Shown in pieces: positions 44,781 to 56,776 of a stretch of 64,000 bases of DNA; positions within the stretch are counted from its first letter, which is position 1; every line of letters starts with the position of its first letter. The notes below the pieces were generated by a model. The model was not told the DNA's origin and ran no database searches. It saw only the letters and a list, made by a program, of their open reading frames with translations. The translations under genes and the position numbers were made by a program. Source of the stretch: Emergomyces orientalis (taxonomy: Eukaryota > Ascomycota > Eurotiomycetes > Onygenales > Ajellomycetaceae); the NCBI GenBank assembly GCA_002110485.1, contig MOWL01000067.1:248001-312000 (forward strand), written 5' to 3'.

Positions 44781-47315
44781 TTAGCGGTAAAACGAAGTTG
44801 GGTTTAGGTTGACGCTTGGAGAACTCGCATGATGGCCACCTGGTGGTTGATACGGTTGGTACCCAGCACTGGCTGGTCCCGGTCTCGCTGCGGCAGGGAG
44901 GGTAGGGTACGGAGGCTGACCCGGGCTACTGGAAGGGACAGGAGGAGGTGCTTGGTTAGGTTGGCCCGGAGCCGATGCGGCAAATTGTTGCTGCTGTTGA
45001 ACGTGTTGAAGCGGGTGTGATTGCGCAGGATAAGGTGGATTTCCAGATTGTGCTTGTGGTTGGGAATTATCGTCGGGTGAGTAGGGTGTGGAAGAAAAGT
45101 CAACTGGTTGTTGTAGCTGTGGTTGATGGTGTGAGGCGGGTCGAGCCTGATGGCCTGGAGGATAGTAAGAGTGTCGGATATTTGGTGGTGCGGTGTCCTG
45201 CGGGGAATCATACACTGATGTTCCAAGCTCCTGAGGGTGGTCGGAAATACTTTGAGGACGGTGATGAACAAGACCATTTGCTCCGTATGGGTCGGATGGT
45301 GGCTGCTGTTGAAGTTGCTGTGATGGGCGTGTGCCGCTGGGTGTTCGCTGTCTCGGATCAGGAGTCTGCGCATTGTTTGGGTAAGGGAGTGGAACTTGTT
45401 CAGAACCATAAAACGGAGATTGACCGGACTGGAGAGGTTTGGGGGCGTCTACGTATTTATCACCAGTGTTAGGACTTTTCAGAGTTGAATAAAAAGGGGA
45501 TGTGGTAGAATATAAATGGAAAACTATAGTAGAGATAGCGCGAACGTTTCATACCTTGCGGGCGAGCGGCATAATAGCGCTGGGGTTCCTGTTGTGAAGG
45601 TCCTTGAGAATATCCCGGAGATGGGTTTTGCATTGGATAGCCATACGAGGGCTGGGGTTGCCGTCCGTAGTGCGGCTGCGCTGGATGAGCCATCGAGGCC
45701 TCAAGCAAGGATTCGTAGTCTCTTCGAGCTTTGATGAACTTTTCATTAAGTTGCGTGAAGTCATCTTCAAGAAGGTCAGCAAAGCTTTTTGGGTGAATGC
45801 TTCAAACCGAAAATGCTTACCTTTTTTCTGCGAGTATTTACCGATCAACTCAATAAGTTTCGGTCGTATGGCCAGTGTCGAATGGTATAGTGTTGTGATT
45901 TCGTCGTTCTCCTGCACGTTTAATTCCGAACTACTGGTGCTCAAAAGTGTCAACAGCTTCTCCACATTTTTTATTTCCGCGAAAACTTCAGCTTCCATCT
46001 GAGCTTCTTTTTGGAGTTCCTCTTGGGTTGGATCTGATAGTTTCTCGACATAGTTCAGAGGGAAGATTCCGGTTTGGCCACGCAGAGAACCTTTCCACCA
46101 ATCTTTGTAAACAGATTCGAGAACTGCGATAACGTCACCCTTGCGGAACTGGAGTTCTCCGGGCTCGGAAGGCTGAAAGTCATACAGAGCTCGAACTCGA
46201 GAAACGGTGGCTGCCGTCGTCCCTGATGGAACGGGCTGGGAGGTTACAGGCTGGCTCTGATTACCCTGACTGATCGCAGGCTGCGCAGCGTTGTTGCTCT
46301 GGGCTGTGGAAGAAGCAGGTTTCTCTTTAATAGACAATGCAAGTGCCATCTGAAGTTCTTCTTCCTCCTTCTGTCTATCAAAATCCGTAATTTGCCGCTT
46401 CGTTGGTTTCGATGGCGGCTGAAGATTCGGATCTGTGAATGCAACTGTTAAACAATAAATAGAAGCAATATAACAAAATAACAAAGTCGTTCACGAAAGA
46501 ACCCTCTACTCACTCTGCGATTTGAGTTTCATATACGCTTGTTCCATAATACCGAAATCAGGATTGCTCGAAAACATCTCTGTCCATTCTTCCATTCGTT
46601 CCAGTATCTTTGCCTTCACTTGTTGATGGGTATTCTATCGACCAGGGATCAATCAGCAAAACGGCCTAGAGGGAGGTGGTGCAGGGGCGATAACATGTGA
46701 AAACATCAGCTAACGTACCCGATCGTTTGCGAGACGTAAAATGGAATCTGTAAAGCTTCTCGACGCTAGCTCACGGTGCATTTTCGCTCCGCAGTTTTGC
46801 GAAAGGGCATTAGCAAGCTGCATTTCATTAGCCATGAAACACGAAAATTCTAACAAATTATCACAAACCCGGAGAAGGATTAAATAACGAACGTACTTCC
46901 AAGGTATACAGTTGCACATTAGCATTCCGATGCGCGAGTCGCTTTATCATTGCAGCAACGGCATCTTTCGCTCTATCAATCCAGAAGTTAGTTCATATGA
47001 TAACCCGAATCATTCTAGCTTTCACGTAAAGATTCCCATAACATACCCCGTATCCTCACTGCCGACCTTATCACAAACATCCTTTACAACCATCGTTTTA
47101 TTAGCAACAAGCCCAGTTTAAGCGATTCGATCCAATTATTTTCCCCCAGGTTATCATACAAGAATGAACTCCCAATTTTCCGAAGTCAGGTTCTCGTCCG
47201 TCGCCTTGGCTAAAAGAAGTTAATTAGTACCCGTATCGGAATGTGTAGAAACTACAAGCATGGGACACCACTCACCAACGGCGTCGTCGAATGCATTTTG
47301 CTGCGCGCGGAACAT
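44781..47315 (-). CDS. HSE1: Class E vacuolar sorting protein Hse1 (ESCRT-0)
   Basis: Nine exons: 47315-47276, 47209-47160, 47081-47047, 46972-46897, 46817-46719, 46634-46514, 46432-45821, 45764-45555, 45448-44781; 636 residues. Hse1 pairs with Vps27 to sort ubiquitinated cargo on endosomes. The VHS domain is spread over the first six exons (FDDAVAKATDENLTSENWEF, ALSQNCGAKMHRELASRSFT). A UIM lies at ~163-178 (EEEELQMALALSIKEK), an SH3 domain at ~218-272 (VRALYDFQPSEPGELQFRKG, DWWKGSLRGQTGIFP), then a GAT-like coiled coil and a Pro/Gln/Tyr-rich tail. The last intron has a CTAAC branch-type site and a TAG acceptor 17 nt later. All nine exons join in frame. Confidence 0.95.
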
Positions 47316-48961
47316 GTTTTGAGCCCCAGTTGAGTGAGCCGGCGAGGTGGGGAGCTCAGGAGATGGCTTGGTTGAGCGGATAGCTGATGAGATGTATTCA
47401 AGCTGCTCTGGTGGATGGAAGGAGTATGTAGCGCAAAGATCGTATTTGTAAATTAAACCGAAGGCGACGGAGTCAGGTCGGATGATGCTGCGCTTCGCAG
47501 GCAGCCAGGTTCTGTCGTGGCCCACTTGTGTGTCTGGGAATCGGGCTGGACGAGGCCAGGAAGATGGCGGGGTGAGGAACGGGAACGTTTTAGTTTGCAG
47601 ACAGGGCGGGGTTTCACAGGGTAACGCCGTAAGGTAGAGTGCTGCAAGATGGATTACGGTGATGATGAGGGAGAGGAGACTCGTCGTTGTAGTTGTTGGA
47701 GAAGCGTTCGCGGGCAGTTTTGGGTTCGAAGATTCGAACCAACAAGGTATGACGCCGCCAGGGCCCACATTACGTAACTACGCCGCCAAGATATTGGAAC
47801 AGCCAAGATATGTACGGAGTATGGCCAAAAATAAATACCCAAAGCTAGAGGACGAGTAACCAGCAGCAGAGCCACAATATTCTTTTTAATATTGGAAAAT
47901 GATGACGAAGTGTGAAGGATATTGATAAATACATGAAAAATGGCAGGAAAACATCATTACTCAATAGCGGGGTTAATACTATTATAGACATCTCAGGAAC
48001 CAATAATCTTATTGCCTATTTGAACCACCAAAAAACACATAAAGAGGAGTTCGATTTATTCCGTTCTCGTCGGGGTATCAAGATATATTATTAACCTACC
48101 TCCTTCCTGGTTCCACTGTTTAATGAGGGGACAGCCATGCAGGTAGTAAAGGGTAGACACGGAAATAACAAGATAATCGATTCTATGGGCCTCGTGTAGA
48201 TAAAATGGGATAAGATATAAGGACTGCAATCAGATACATGTGTGCGCGGGTTGAACTGAGAAGTTGGGGGAAGGCGGCTTAAGCAGAGAGGGTCAAAAGT
48301 GCTATAGCATCTGTATCTCCTGGGTAAGCTCCAACAGTTACCTGCATCCTTTTTATTGTAGTTGACAATGGAAACCGGACGCCATAAATCCCACGGTATG
48401 TTCATAATCAAAGTGATCGTATGGAAAGAGCAAAAAGGTATAAATTGCGAGATTGAACAAGGAAATAAGTTAGGGTAAAGGGCCAAAAAAAGAGAAACGG
48501 GAGATTTGCACCTGTTTAAACATAAATAGGAAAGCACATTCGTACACTCCCATACTCTAGCATATCGTCGTCAATAAGTAGCATCAAGTTGTGGCCCAGT
48601 TCGGCGTAAATGGGCAGACAAGTGTAATGACGACACGTAAACGAAACATGTAATAGGTCAAGTTTAGATCAAACACGCTCTATATTTAGGGTGGGCCGCG
48701 GATATTTGTGCAGCGAAACATCACAACATCACAAAATGTGAATAAACAGAAGTTTAAGGGGTAAAATTCAATCCGGAAACCTGACGCATCTAATATCATG
48801 AGGACAGGACCTAGCGATGAAATAACAAGGAATAAACGGATGAGGTATGGATAAAAAGAATAAATGATAAAAAATGCACGGGTATCGGATTTTAAGGGGA
48901 AAATGAGGACGATGTTGGGTCTGTTTATTCGGCCAGGCATGAAGCTGGACAAGAGAAAGAC
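47316..48961. other. HSE1 promoter and STE20 3' flank
   Basis: 1.6 kb. A 16-base inverted repeat GTTCGAAGATTCGAAC sits at 47724-47739. It resembles a tRNA B box in part but no tRNA stem pairs around it. The remainder is AT-rich 3' flank with no recognisable gene. Confidence 0.45.
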
Positions 48962-51900
48962 CTAGCCACCGCCTTTCTGGGCCTTTTCCTGGGCTCTGCT
49001 GATTCGAGCTGCCCTAACCAAAGGTGCAAGGCTGGGAAGAGGCTCACATAATGACATAAAATTGTGCTACACAGGTTCAGTCAGCCATTGGTAGATATCA
49101 GATGCATGTGGCACCACCCTGCCTTCATGAGCAATCCACGTACCTTTAGTAAATCATGAGCAGAGGCTCTTTTCTCCGGGTCGACCCTTAAGGCAAAGTG
49201 TAAAAATTCTCGGAAAACTGGGGACAGGTTTTGCTCATCTTTAATAGTTGGGGTGCCATTAGTGGCGATAAGATAGAGAGCACGCAGCGGCGATTCCGTA
49301 AGGTAAGGTGGTTCCCCTTCTATCATCTCAATCGCCATAATGCCCAAGCTCCAGATGTCAACTTTACGCCCGTATTCCTTCCGTGTAACTACTTCAGGAG
49401 CCATCCAGTACGGAGTTCCAACCATGGTGTTGCGTTTATTTTGCGAGTCGTTGATTTGAGCGCAAAACCCAAAATCGGCTAATTTTTTGTCAGCGTTGGA
49501 TAGGCAATAAATTCGTGGCAAGAGAGCATTTACTTAGTTTAATATTTCCATCCAGGGAGAGAAGGATATTATCGGATTTAATATCTCGATGAATAACACC
49601 CTTCGAATGGAGGTGCTGTAAGCCATTGAGGGTCTACTTAAGTTAGTACAGCTATTTTCTTCCCTAAGAAAATAAAAATATTGGCGGCATACCTCTCTAC
49701 ACACTGCAGCAATCTGACCCTCAGTCATAATGTTGAAAGTGACAACATCTGTTAAGCTCCCCCCTTCCATATATTCCATTACGACCCAAAGGTCGCCGCC
49801 ATGCAGGAAGCTGTCCATAAAATTGACGATGTTCTTATGCTTGCTGTCCTTCATCACCAGAATCTCATTGATGATCAGGTCTTTCTTTGGCTGCAGTTCA
49901 AGGTTCATTTGTTTGATCGCAACACATTTGTTGGTCCCGTTTTCATAAGCGGTGAATACACCGCCTGATGCACCCTGTCCAATCTTGTTCAGATTCCTGT
50001 ACTTACGGGTGGGGTCACCACTCGAGCATATTGCATTTAGGCGGGCCCTGATGTCAAACCCATTGCTCTGACGGGGTCGTTGGCGCGGTCGGGGAGATGG
50101 ACCAACGTGGCTCGGCTGGTGTGGTGTCTGCTGCATAGCCGGCGGCTTTTGTGAAAACTGCTGCTGAGGTGTAGGCGGAGTGAACTGCTGGTGTTCAACT
50201 CTCGATGATGGATCTGTTAGAACAGTTGAAGGTTGCTGTTGTTGTTGAATAGTAGGAACATTCTGCAGGTGCGGGTGTGGTGGCTGGTGTTGTTGAGGTT
50301 GCGGCCCCTGCTGCTGGCGTTGGCTTCTTGAGCGTTCAAGCTGTTTATTGGATATAGCATGTTGAGCAGCAGTAATGGTTTGTTCCTGCAGCTGTTGGTA
50401 TTGAGCGGGTGACGTGACTTGTGCCGGAGCGTTTCTTGCAAGAGTTGTGTCATTGGCACCCGAGTTGGATCGACTGGGGCGAGTTTCGGAAGGCAATTGG
50501 CCAGATTCTGGGATTGGGCGCGCGACAAATGAATGCGCAGGCAGTTCCTGTGCAGGCCGATTCGACCCATTCATGGTCTCTTTGGAAACTGGAGGTGGGG
50601 GGGCGGGTCGAACAGGAACCAGGGTATTAGCTGGCACGACTGGAGGTTTTGGAGCAGCACGGTTGGGCACTCTACTAGACAGGGAGGATGTTTTGTTTGG
50701 GGAGAGGGGGTTGGCACCAGACGAAGATCGGGGGATTGGTGGCGGTGCTCTGGGATTTTCGAAGCTCCCTTCATGGTTCTGAGGGAAACGAGGACTAGTA
50801 GGGGGCGAGTTTATTGTGTGCAGAGGTGTATAGGGGCTGGGGCTCAGTGCTCCAGGTGGAGCTTTTGATCCAGGCCCAGTATCGGTATGCTCGTGGGCTA
50901 CTGCATGATCAAATTTGTGCCAAACCTCATCATCATCCCGGCCACCAGCGTTCTTCTCGTAAAATTTCATGATATCCACCATTGTTTGCGGATGTTGTTC
51001 CTGCTCCTTCCTTGAAATGCCGCTTTCCTGGAGCATACGTTGCCAGTCCTTGGGTAAACCCTAAGCCATATCAAAGAGCCTGTTAGTTCAAAGATCACTA
51101 GGCGAACAGCATCATATCGCACCAGCAAACAATAAAGTTTCCAAGCCGGCGAAAAAATATAGGAGAATAGGGAAAATAAATAAAAATAGTCATTTACCGT
51201 AAATTGACCGGTCTCGTTATCATATCCGACATGAGTGACGTGAACAGGATTTTCCGGCGCTGATATTTTGATATTTCGAGGAGAGCCTAACATGCTATTC
51301 ATGAAATTGGAAAATCCCGTTTTTCGTCTGCTCAAGCTTAATCTGCCGCCACCGCCACCACCACCACCACTCTCATCAGAATACCGCTTTGAGGATGGTG
51401 TGTTGGCGACATCTTCAGCAGGATGGAGAGGAGAGGGGTCCATAGATTGCGGGGTTGAGGTAAAGCTTGCAGACTGTCTCAAGGCGGATTTTACGGGTCG
51501 GGGATCGGGACTGGTGCTATATGAATGTAGGAGAGGCGGACGATTGCTGGACTGCGGTTGGCCCACTGGTTTCGATGAATCAAGGGCGTTGAGCATCGTC
51601 CGCGTGTCAAAAGGGCTTCCGATTAAATCATCAGAACTTTGGTCGGTAAACGAAAGACGAGAATTATATTGAGGGCGGGGTTGGGCTGAGATGTTGGAGG
51701 CGGAAGCGCCAAAATCGCTAGTGGGAGCAGTGTTGAGGATTGGCGAGTCGCGGGCGCTGTGTTGATCGAGAGAGGAAGAGGATGAACCAAAGGCGTTGGA
51801 TTTGGTACGGAGGTGTTCACGGCTAGAACCTGCCTGGGAACGGGGATAGACAGGGGCAGAAGGGTGTCTTTGAAGTGAAGTAGTGCTTGATTGTTTTCGA

Positions 51901-51998
51901 AGGGACCAAGAACTGGAGGAGAGTTGATGGGGATGTTTATGAAGTTTGGTGGAGGGACGACGTTGTTGTTTGTGAGAGGGGGCGTTTGCTTGGTCCAT
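48962..51998 (-). CDS. STE20: Ste20-type p21-activated kinase (PAK)
   Basis: Five exons: 51998-51198, 51060-49693, 49633-49534, 49478-49144, 49066-48962; 902 residues. Ste20/PakA acts below Cdc42 in polarity, hyphal growth and MAPK signalling. Seen: a Ser/Pro-rich N-terminus with a Gly8 run; the CRIB motif near residues 245-300 (ISAPENPVHVTHVGYDNETG, GLPKDWQRML); a long Pro/Gln linker with PxxP segments; and a kinase domain from ~623 (IGQGASGGVFTAY, VAIKQ, HRDIKSDNILL with D740, D758-FG, TMVGTPYWMAPE). No PH domain precedes the CRIB, so it is Ste20-like rather than Cla4-like. The C-terminal exon restores HNFMSLCEPLPSLAPLV. The frame is open upstream of 51,998, but MDQANAPS is the first reasonable ATG. 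Confidence 0.95.
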
Positions 51999-52770
51999 AT
52001 CCCTGGGATCAAGGATCGCTTGAAGCGCCAGGGAGCCGACCACGACCACAACAGCGCGACAAACGCAGCGACAACAATAACTCCGACGACGACGACGACG
52101 GCGACGACTAAGGGACCTGAGAGGAAATAGCAGGGAGAGCAAGAGAGCCAAAGTCGAAGATAGGGATAGCAGTTTTTGGTGGGGACGGAAATGCAATGAG
52201 AAATTTCGAACAGTCGTTGGCAGAGATACCAGCAAACAGCAAGCGATTGAAGGGGCGGTGATTGTTGGATGAACAGCGAAGGGGGGACTAAGGAGTGAAC
52301 AGTTGTGACCCAGCAAGCCACCAGGGAGTTGGGAGGTGGTTGGTTGGCAGTAAATAGCTGGTGGGTGGGCTGCCCTGTGGTTAATAATTGGTCAACTCTG
52401 ATCTCAGGACGCAGGCATAGAATGGGCGCGGGAGATATGGCAGAAAAGAAGGACGAAGGACGGGTAGGGTATGAGAACGATACGCAGCAGTGGAGGATTG
52501 GGGGGCTGGAGAAGCGCTGTTGCTGCGATGCGGATAGTGGAGAGTGAGGATGAAAGATGTTGGTGATGGGTGGTGATGGATTGATGGATAGATAGGATGG
52601 GTAATTTTAGGGGGGGAGGAGGAAAATGGCAGGTTGGAGCGGCAGAACAATACCGTACAGTATAATACAGTGTAATACAGTATTATACCAGTTGGTACGA
52701 GAGGAGTGCCTACGAAACAGCACCTCAAACCCCTGTTCATTGCAGGAGAAAGATCCTGAGAGACCAAATG
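51999..52770. promoter_or_regulatory. STE20 leader and promoter
   Basis: Long leader region. It contains a GAC trinucleotide-type run near 52,082-52,110 and, at 52,655-52,690, a cluster of alternating ACAGTATAATACAGTGTAAT units that could form a short hairpin. Confidence 0.5.
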
Positions 52771-53270
52771 GTGAGTTATTAGTGAACAGTCAACAAAGAA
52801 CTATGTACAGAGCATGTTCCTGGTGTAACTGACACACACATTCAATCACAACATCAAGAGGTGATCTTTGACATGCAACAAAGCCCAACAGATAGCCAAT
52901 GTCATGGTTGTAATGAAGGGGCAAAATCAGTATGTTTGAGATGAATAATATCAGTTTCAACATTAATCAATTATGTGTATTGTTATATCTTTGACAAATG
53001 TCTTAGTGCATTGAGAGTTGAGATCTAAACTCAGCTCTTCAAAAACAAACATATCAATTCTCTCTTTTAAAAAAGAAATAATGTCAACAATTTCATTAGA
53101 AATCTTATGTAATATTTTTATCAAGTTAATTATAAATTGTTTCAGATTTACATTGAATTTCTTATCTGCTAAATTATAATTGAGAAACAGAACTTTGAAA
53201 ATTCTGTATTATATATTCAGACAGCATTGAGAAATCAAGAATATTATAATCATAATTAATTACTTATATG
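52771..53270. other. AT-rich, CpG-poor relic
   Basis: 500 bp with the same look as the 31-39 kb island: low GC and almost no CpG. Very likely transposon or captured-gene debris; I cannot identify the family. Confidence 0.45.
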
Positions 53271-53636
53271 TTACAAACCTAAGGAAACACCCCGCATGAA
53301 TCAAATGAAAACCATTGGGTAAGAACAGACCTAACGGAAGGGGCTGATGAAGACTAGCGACGGAACAGCAGGACTTGTCCCCGGCACAACAGAGACCACG
53401 TGACCAATAGCAATGATAGCCATGATAGCATCGTGCTATCAAAAGCTATCAGAGCTATTGATACACAAGTAGCCATGATAGCTGTCTGCTATCATTGCTA
53501 CCAGATCTACCAGAAGATTTCATCATGTATATAAACACACTCATTACTCTTAGAATCAGAGAAGCTTATCTTCTTGATCACAATTAATTCAGACTCTCTT
53601 ATATCACTCTACCTCTCAAATATTCTACTTAGTAAA
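53271..53636. repeat. Possible LTR remnant with GATAGC inverted repeats
   Basis: Begins TGTTACAAACC and ends near AGTAAAC, imperfect inverted ends as in LTRs. Inside there is a TATAAA-like box (ATGTATATAAACAC, about 53,525) followed by a leader-like pyrimidine-rich stretch, as in a retrotransposon promoter. Two hairpin-capable repeats lie inside: GATAGCA-tcg-TGCTATC (53424-53440) and ATGATAGC-tgtct-GCTATCAT (53475-53495). A CACGTGACCAAT site lies just before them (about 53,397-53,408). No second LTR was found, so a solo LTR is the simplest reading. Confidence 0.5.
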
Positions 53637-55208
53637 CGTTCGGACGGTGAGTACAAGGCCGCACCTGGCCCTCACCCTGTCGCGTTTCCCGAACAGGCCT
53701 AGCCTGGCTCCGCCGACCCCATCCATTGGTCTCGTCGGTCCTGCCGTCGCCTCTTCGGGTTTGGCGCGCCTCGACCTCGCCGCTTTGAGTTACATCATCG
53801 ACGCGTTCAGGAAATCTATATAAGATCGCTCCTCTTCCCTCCTCGGCCACGCACATTCCATCTTTCCAATTTTCCTCCTCGTCTCACTCCCCTCGTTCCC
53901 CGTCCCCCCCTCGCCCTCCCCCCCCTTTCTCAGCCTACCGCATCAAAAAAAAAATTTACCGATCTCCCTTGCCGAACCGTTTCGCCATCGCATTCCCCCC
54001 ATCCCTCCTCCCTTCTTCCCAAATCTCCCCAGTCAGCCCGGCCCCATCCCCTTTTTTCTGTCTTCTTGTAAGGCCGTGTGGATCCTAAAGATTACAATTA
54101 CCCTTCCCGACGACAATGGGCTTTACTCACTGAATATTTCCCTCGCCGAATTTGTGCCTCTCTCCTGTCCCTCTGCGCTGGCTTATTCCTGCGATACATT
54201 CGCGTTTCCCCTAGGGTTCTCCTTCTCTTTCCGTTCGAACTACGATCCGGCGCATGCGCGTTATGCCATTGACCAATGGCAAAAATCCCTCATGTCGGCG
54301 GAACCTGAGATTTGCCTCGATCCAACATCCTGCCAGCGGCGTGGCAGGATTCGGCTGAATACTGGGTTGTAATGTGAGAGGCGTGCACCTACAATTGCCG
54401 GCGCATGCTCGTTGTGCTGTTGACCAATGGCGAAAATCCCTCATGTCGGCGAAACCCGAGATTGCGTGGATCCAACACCCCCGCCTGCGGCGTAGCGAGA
54501 TTACGAAGAAGGCGGCTGTACGCTAGGATGTGACGTGGAGTGGGTGTGGACACAAAATACCGCCTTCGCTGAGCCTCCGGCTGATTTCGATTGATTTCGA
54601 TGATTACATTGGCTGTTCTGAAGTGTCGGCTGTGTATCCTTGTATTCAAGCATGGTATTCCGTCTTCCCATTGTGGTGCCATGGCCAGGGCGACGTATGC
54701 CGGTGAATCCGACGCTGAGTCGTTTCCAGCTGAGGGAGTCGGGGCGCAGCGATCGTGTGACGGTGAGGTGGGGTCTCGCATAATCCAAAGGCGTCCGAGC
54801 CGCCGCCTGTGTTTGTTATAGGGGCTTGTTTCTGGGGTTGTGATCCATGATGAATTTCCGCTGATCCTTGAGCTCTGGACCGGTCGACGGTGCGGTTCAG
54901 AGGAACGGTGGCTCTTCGTGTTGCATTTCTTATGTTACATTGCGATCGATTCGCGTTTTGCGGGCAGTTCTTAGGTTAGGGTGAAGCGGGGCGTTTTCCA
55001 AAGATGCCGGAGTCTATCCACGGCACAGGGGAAGGAAGCCTTTCGCAAACTTTGTGCACTCTGTCGAAGGAGGAGTTTTTCTAGCTATCTGTCGCTCTAT
55101 AAAAGCGTCAGCTATTTCCCTCTAAAAAACACCTATCGCAGAACAACTCGATCTCACAAAAAAGCACGCACACACGCAGGCACAGAGTAAAGCTCGACTG
55201 CAGCCACA
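53637..55208. promoter_or_regulatory. Upstream region of the chromodomain gene with a 151-bp-period repeat
   Basis: CpG-rich and quite unlike the AT-rich relic to its left. Two diverged copies of a ~110-bp block start at 54247 and 54398 (period 151), each with CCGGCGCATGC, TTGACCAATGGC, AAAATCCCTCATGTCGGCG and GATCCAACA. The first copy contains an inverted CCATTG-ac-CAATGG (CCAAT box on both strands). No protein-coding signature. Confidence 0.55.
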
Positions 55209-56365
55209 ATGGACAGGATCCAATTCTATCAACCCTCAAATCTCATGAATCCCCCCAAACTTCCACTCCCGAAACTTCCTGCAATCTCCGCACAGTTACA
55301 GCTCCCCAATCCCCCAGCACAGAGACCCATTCATACCGCCCACACATCCCCTTCCCTATATTGTCCCTCACAACGACACCCATTGCCCCCCCGCCCGTCC
55401 CTCTTTGTTACAGATTCCATTTCTTCTCAGTCTGCGAGCCAACGGTCCCAGTCACCCGAAACTCCAGGAAGCGACTTCGACAGGATTTTGGAGGAGATCT
55501 CGTCAGATGACGGAAGCCAACCTCTCGGCAGGAGTCAGAGAAACACCAACGACCCAGCCACCATCCCCTCCGCATCAGATCTAGGCGATTTTTCCAGCGG
55601 CTGCCTTGATACACCTATCAAGGTGGATACGGCGGCGGAAAGTGTCCCTGAAGCCGATTTTCCTGCATGCCAGTCAGGTGCAAGTCGAGGTCAGTCTCTA
55701 GACTCACTCACGATGTTTCTTACAGGCCCGCTAACCCCGGCCCTATTTCAGATGACCCCGTTGTTGTAGATGATTCAATGGAGATATGTCCCGATGATGA
55801 ACCCACAAGTGAGTCTGCAGATAGGCAGACGTCTCCGCCACTCCTATCTGCCCGCGAGGCGCCCACCGATCAAGTGGACGAGCTAGATCGGATGGCGGAT
55901 GGCAGAGCCGCGTTGACTCCGCGAGAAGTTTCGGGTAAGCCTTCCTCCCACCGTCCCACGGTCCCCCACTGACCCTCAACAGAAACTCCTCCACTTACCA
56001 TGGATGAAGTTACCTCTTCCGGTGGACCCCGCGCCAGTGTCTCTCCACACCCACGGAGTCGACCTCCAATCCCGATTGACCACGTCCACGTGACTAGGGA
56101 GGAGTGGCTGGTCAAAAAGGTACTGGATTCCCGGATCCGCGTGCGAGGGGGCAAGGCAATTCTGGAGTACCTTGTTGCATGGAGGCCCACCTGGCAACCA
56201 CGGAGTGATTTGATCCCTGGCTGTGAGGAGTTGGTCCAAGAGTTCCATGCGCAGTGGAAGGACAAACGGCCTTCACTGACTACTCTGACAGGCTACAGGC
56301 ATTTCAAGCAGAAAAGGAGATCGCGTAGGGGCGGTGGACGCAAGATTGTAAAGTCAATTGGTTAG
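55209..56365 (+). CDS. Chromodomain protein, possibly retroelement-derived
   Basis: Three exons: 55209-55689, 55752-55934, 55983-56365; 348 residues. Both introns are short (62 and 48 nt), phase 1, with good GT and AG ends. The first ~220 residues are Pro/Ser-rich and disordered with acidic patches. The C-terminal part, about residues 262-315, reads as a chromodomain: EWLVKKVLDSRIRVRGGKA, LEYLVAWRPTW, PRSDLIPGCEELVQEF, followed by a basic tail (KQKRRSRRGGGRK). Chromodomains of this form occur in Gypsy integrase C-termini and in stand-alone fungal proteins. A role in binding methylated histone tails is inference. Convergent with the kinase gene to its right. Confidence 0.72.
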
Positions 56366-56776
56366 AATCTTCGTCTGTGTATCATGTTAAATACCCAAAC
56401 TTTCGACTCTGATTTGTTCCGTACTTTGCCTGTCTTTTTTGTTTCCTCGTTTGATTTTGTTTGCTTGTCATATTTCAATCCGGCCCAGGAGCTCTAGTGA
56501 TATTGCCTATCACATTCCAACCTAGGGTCTAACTTGCCTACAGCCATTGTATGACATTTTCTTTGTTCGTTTGTTTGTGTCTCCTTTGCTTGCTCAGAGG
56601 AGTATATATACCTCTCCGGTTCTGGATATTTATATTTATATTCTTAACCATAATAAATCATACGTACATCACGTACGTATTCGCCATGCTGCCCAAACCA
56701 CATATATTAAAATGTATTTCCATCGTAAACATGCGAAATTTAACAACAAAAGTAATGGCACCGCGCCCTCCGTTAT
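56366..56776. other. Shared 3' flank of two convergent genes
   Basis: 411 bp between stop codons; T-rich on the + strand in the left half, no gene. Confidence 0.5.

Noticed and set aside
47724..47739. tRNA gene suggested by GGTTCGAATC on the minus strand
   Set aside because: The flanking bases do not pair as a T stem, and no A box, anticodon or acceptor stem is found; it is only an inverted repeat.
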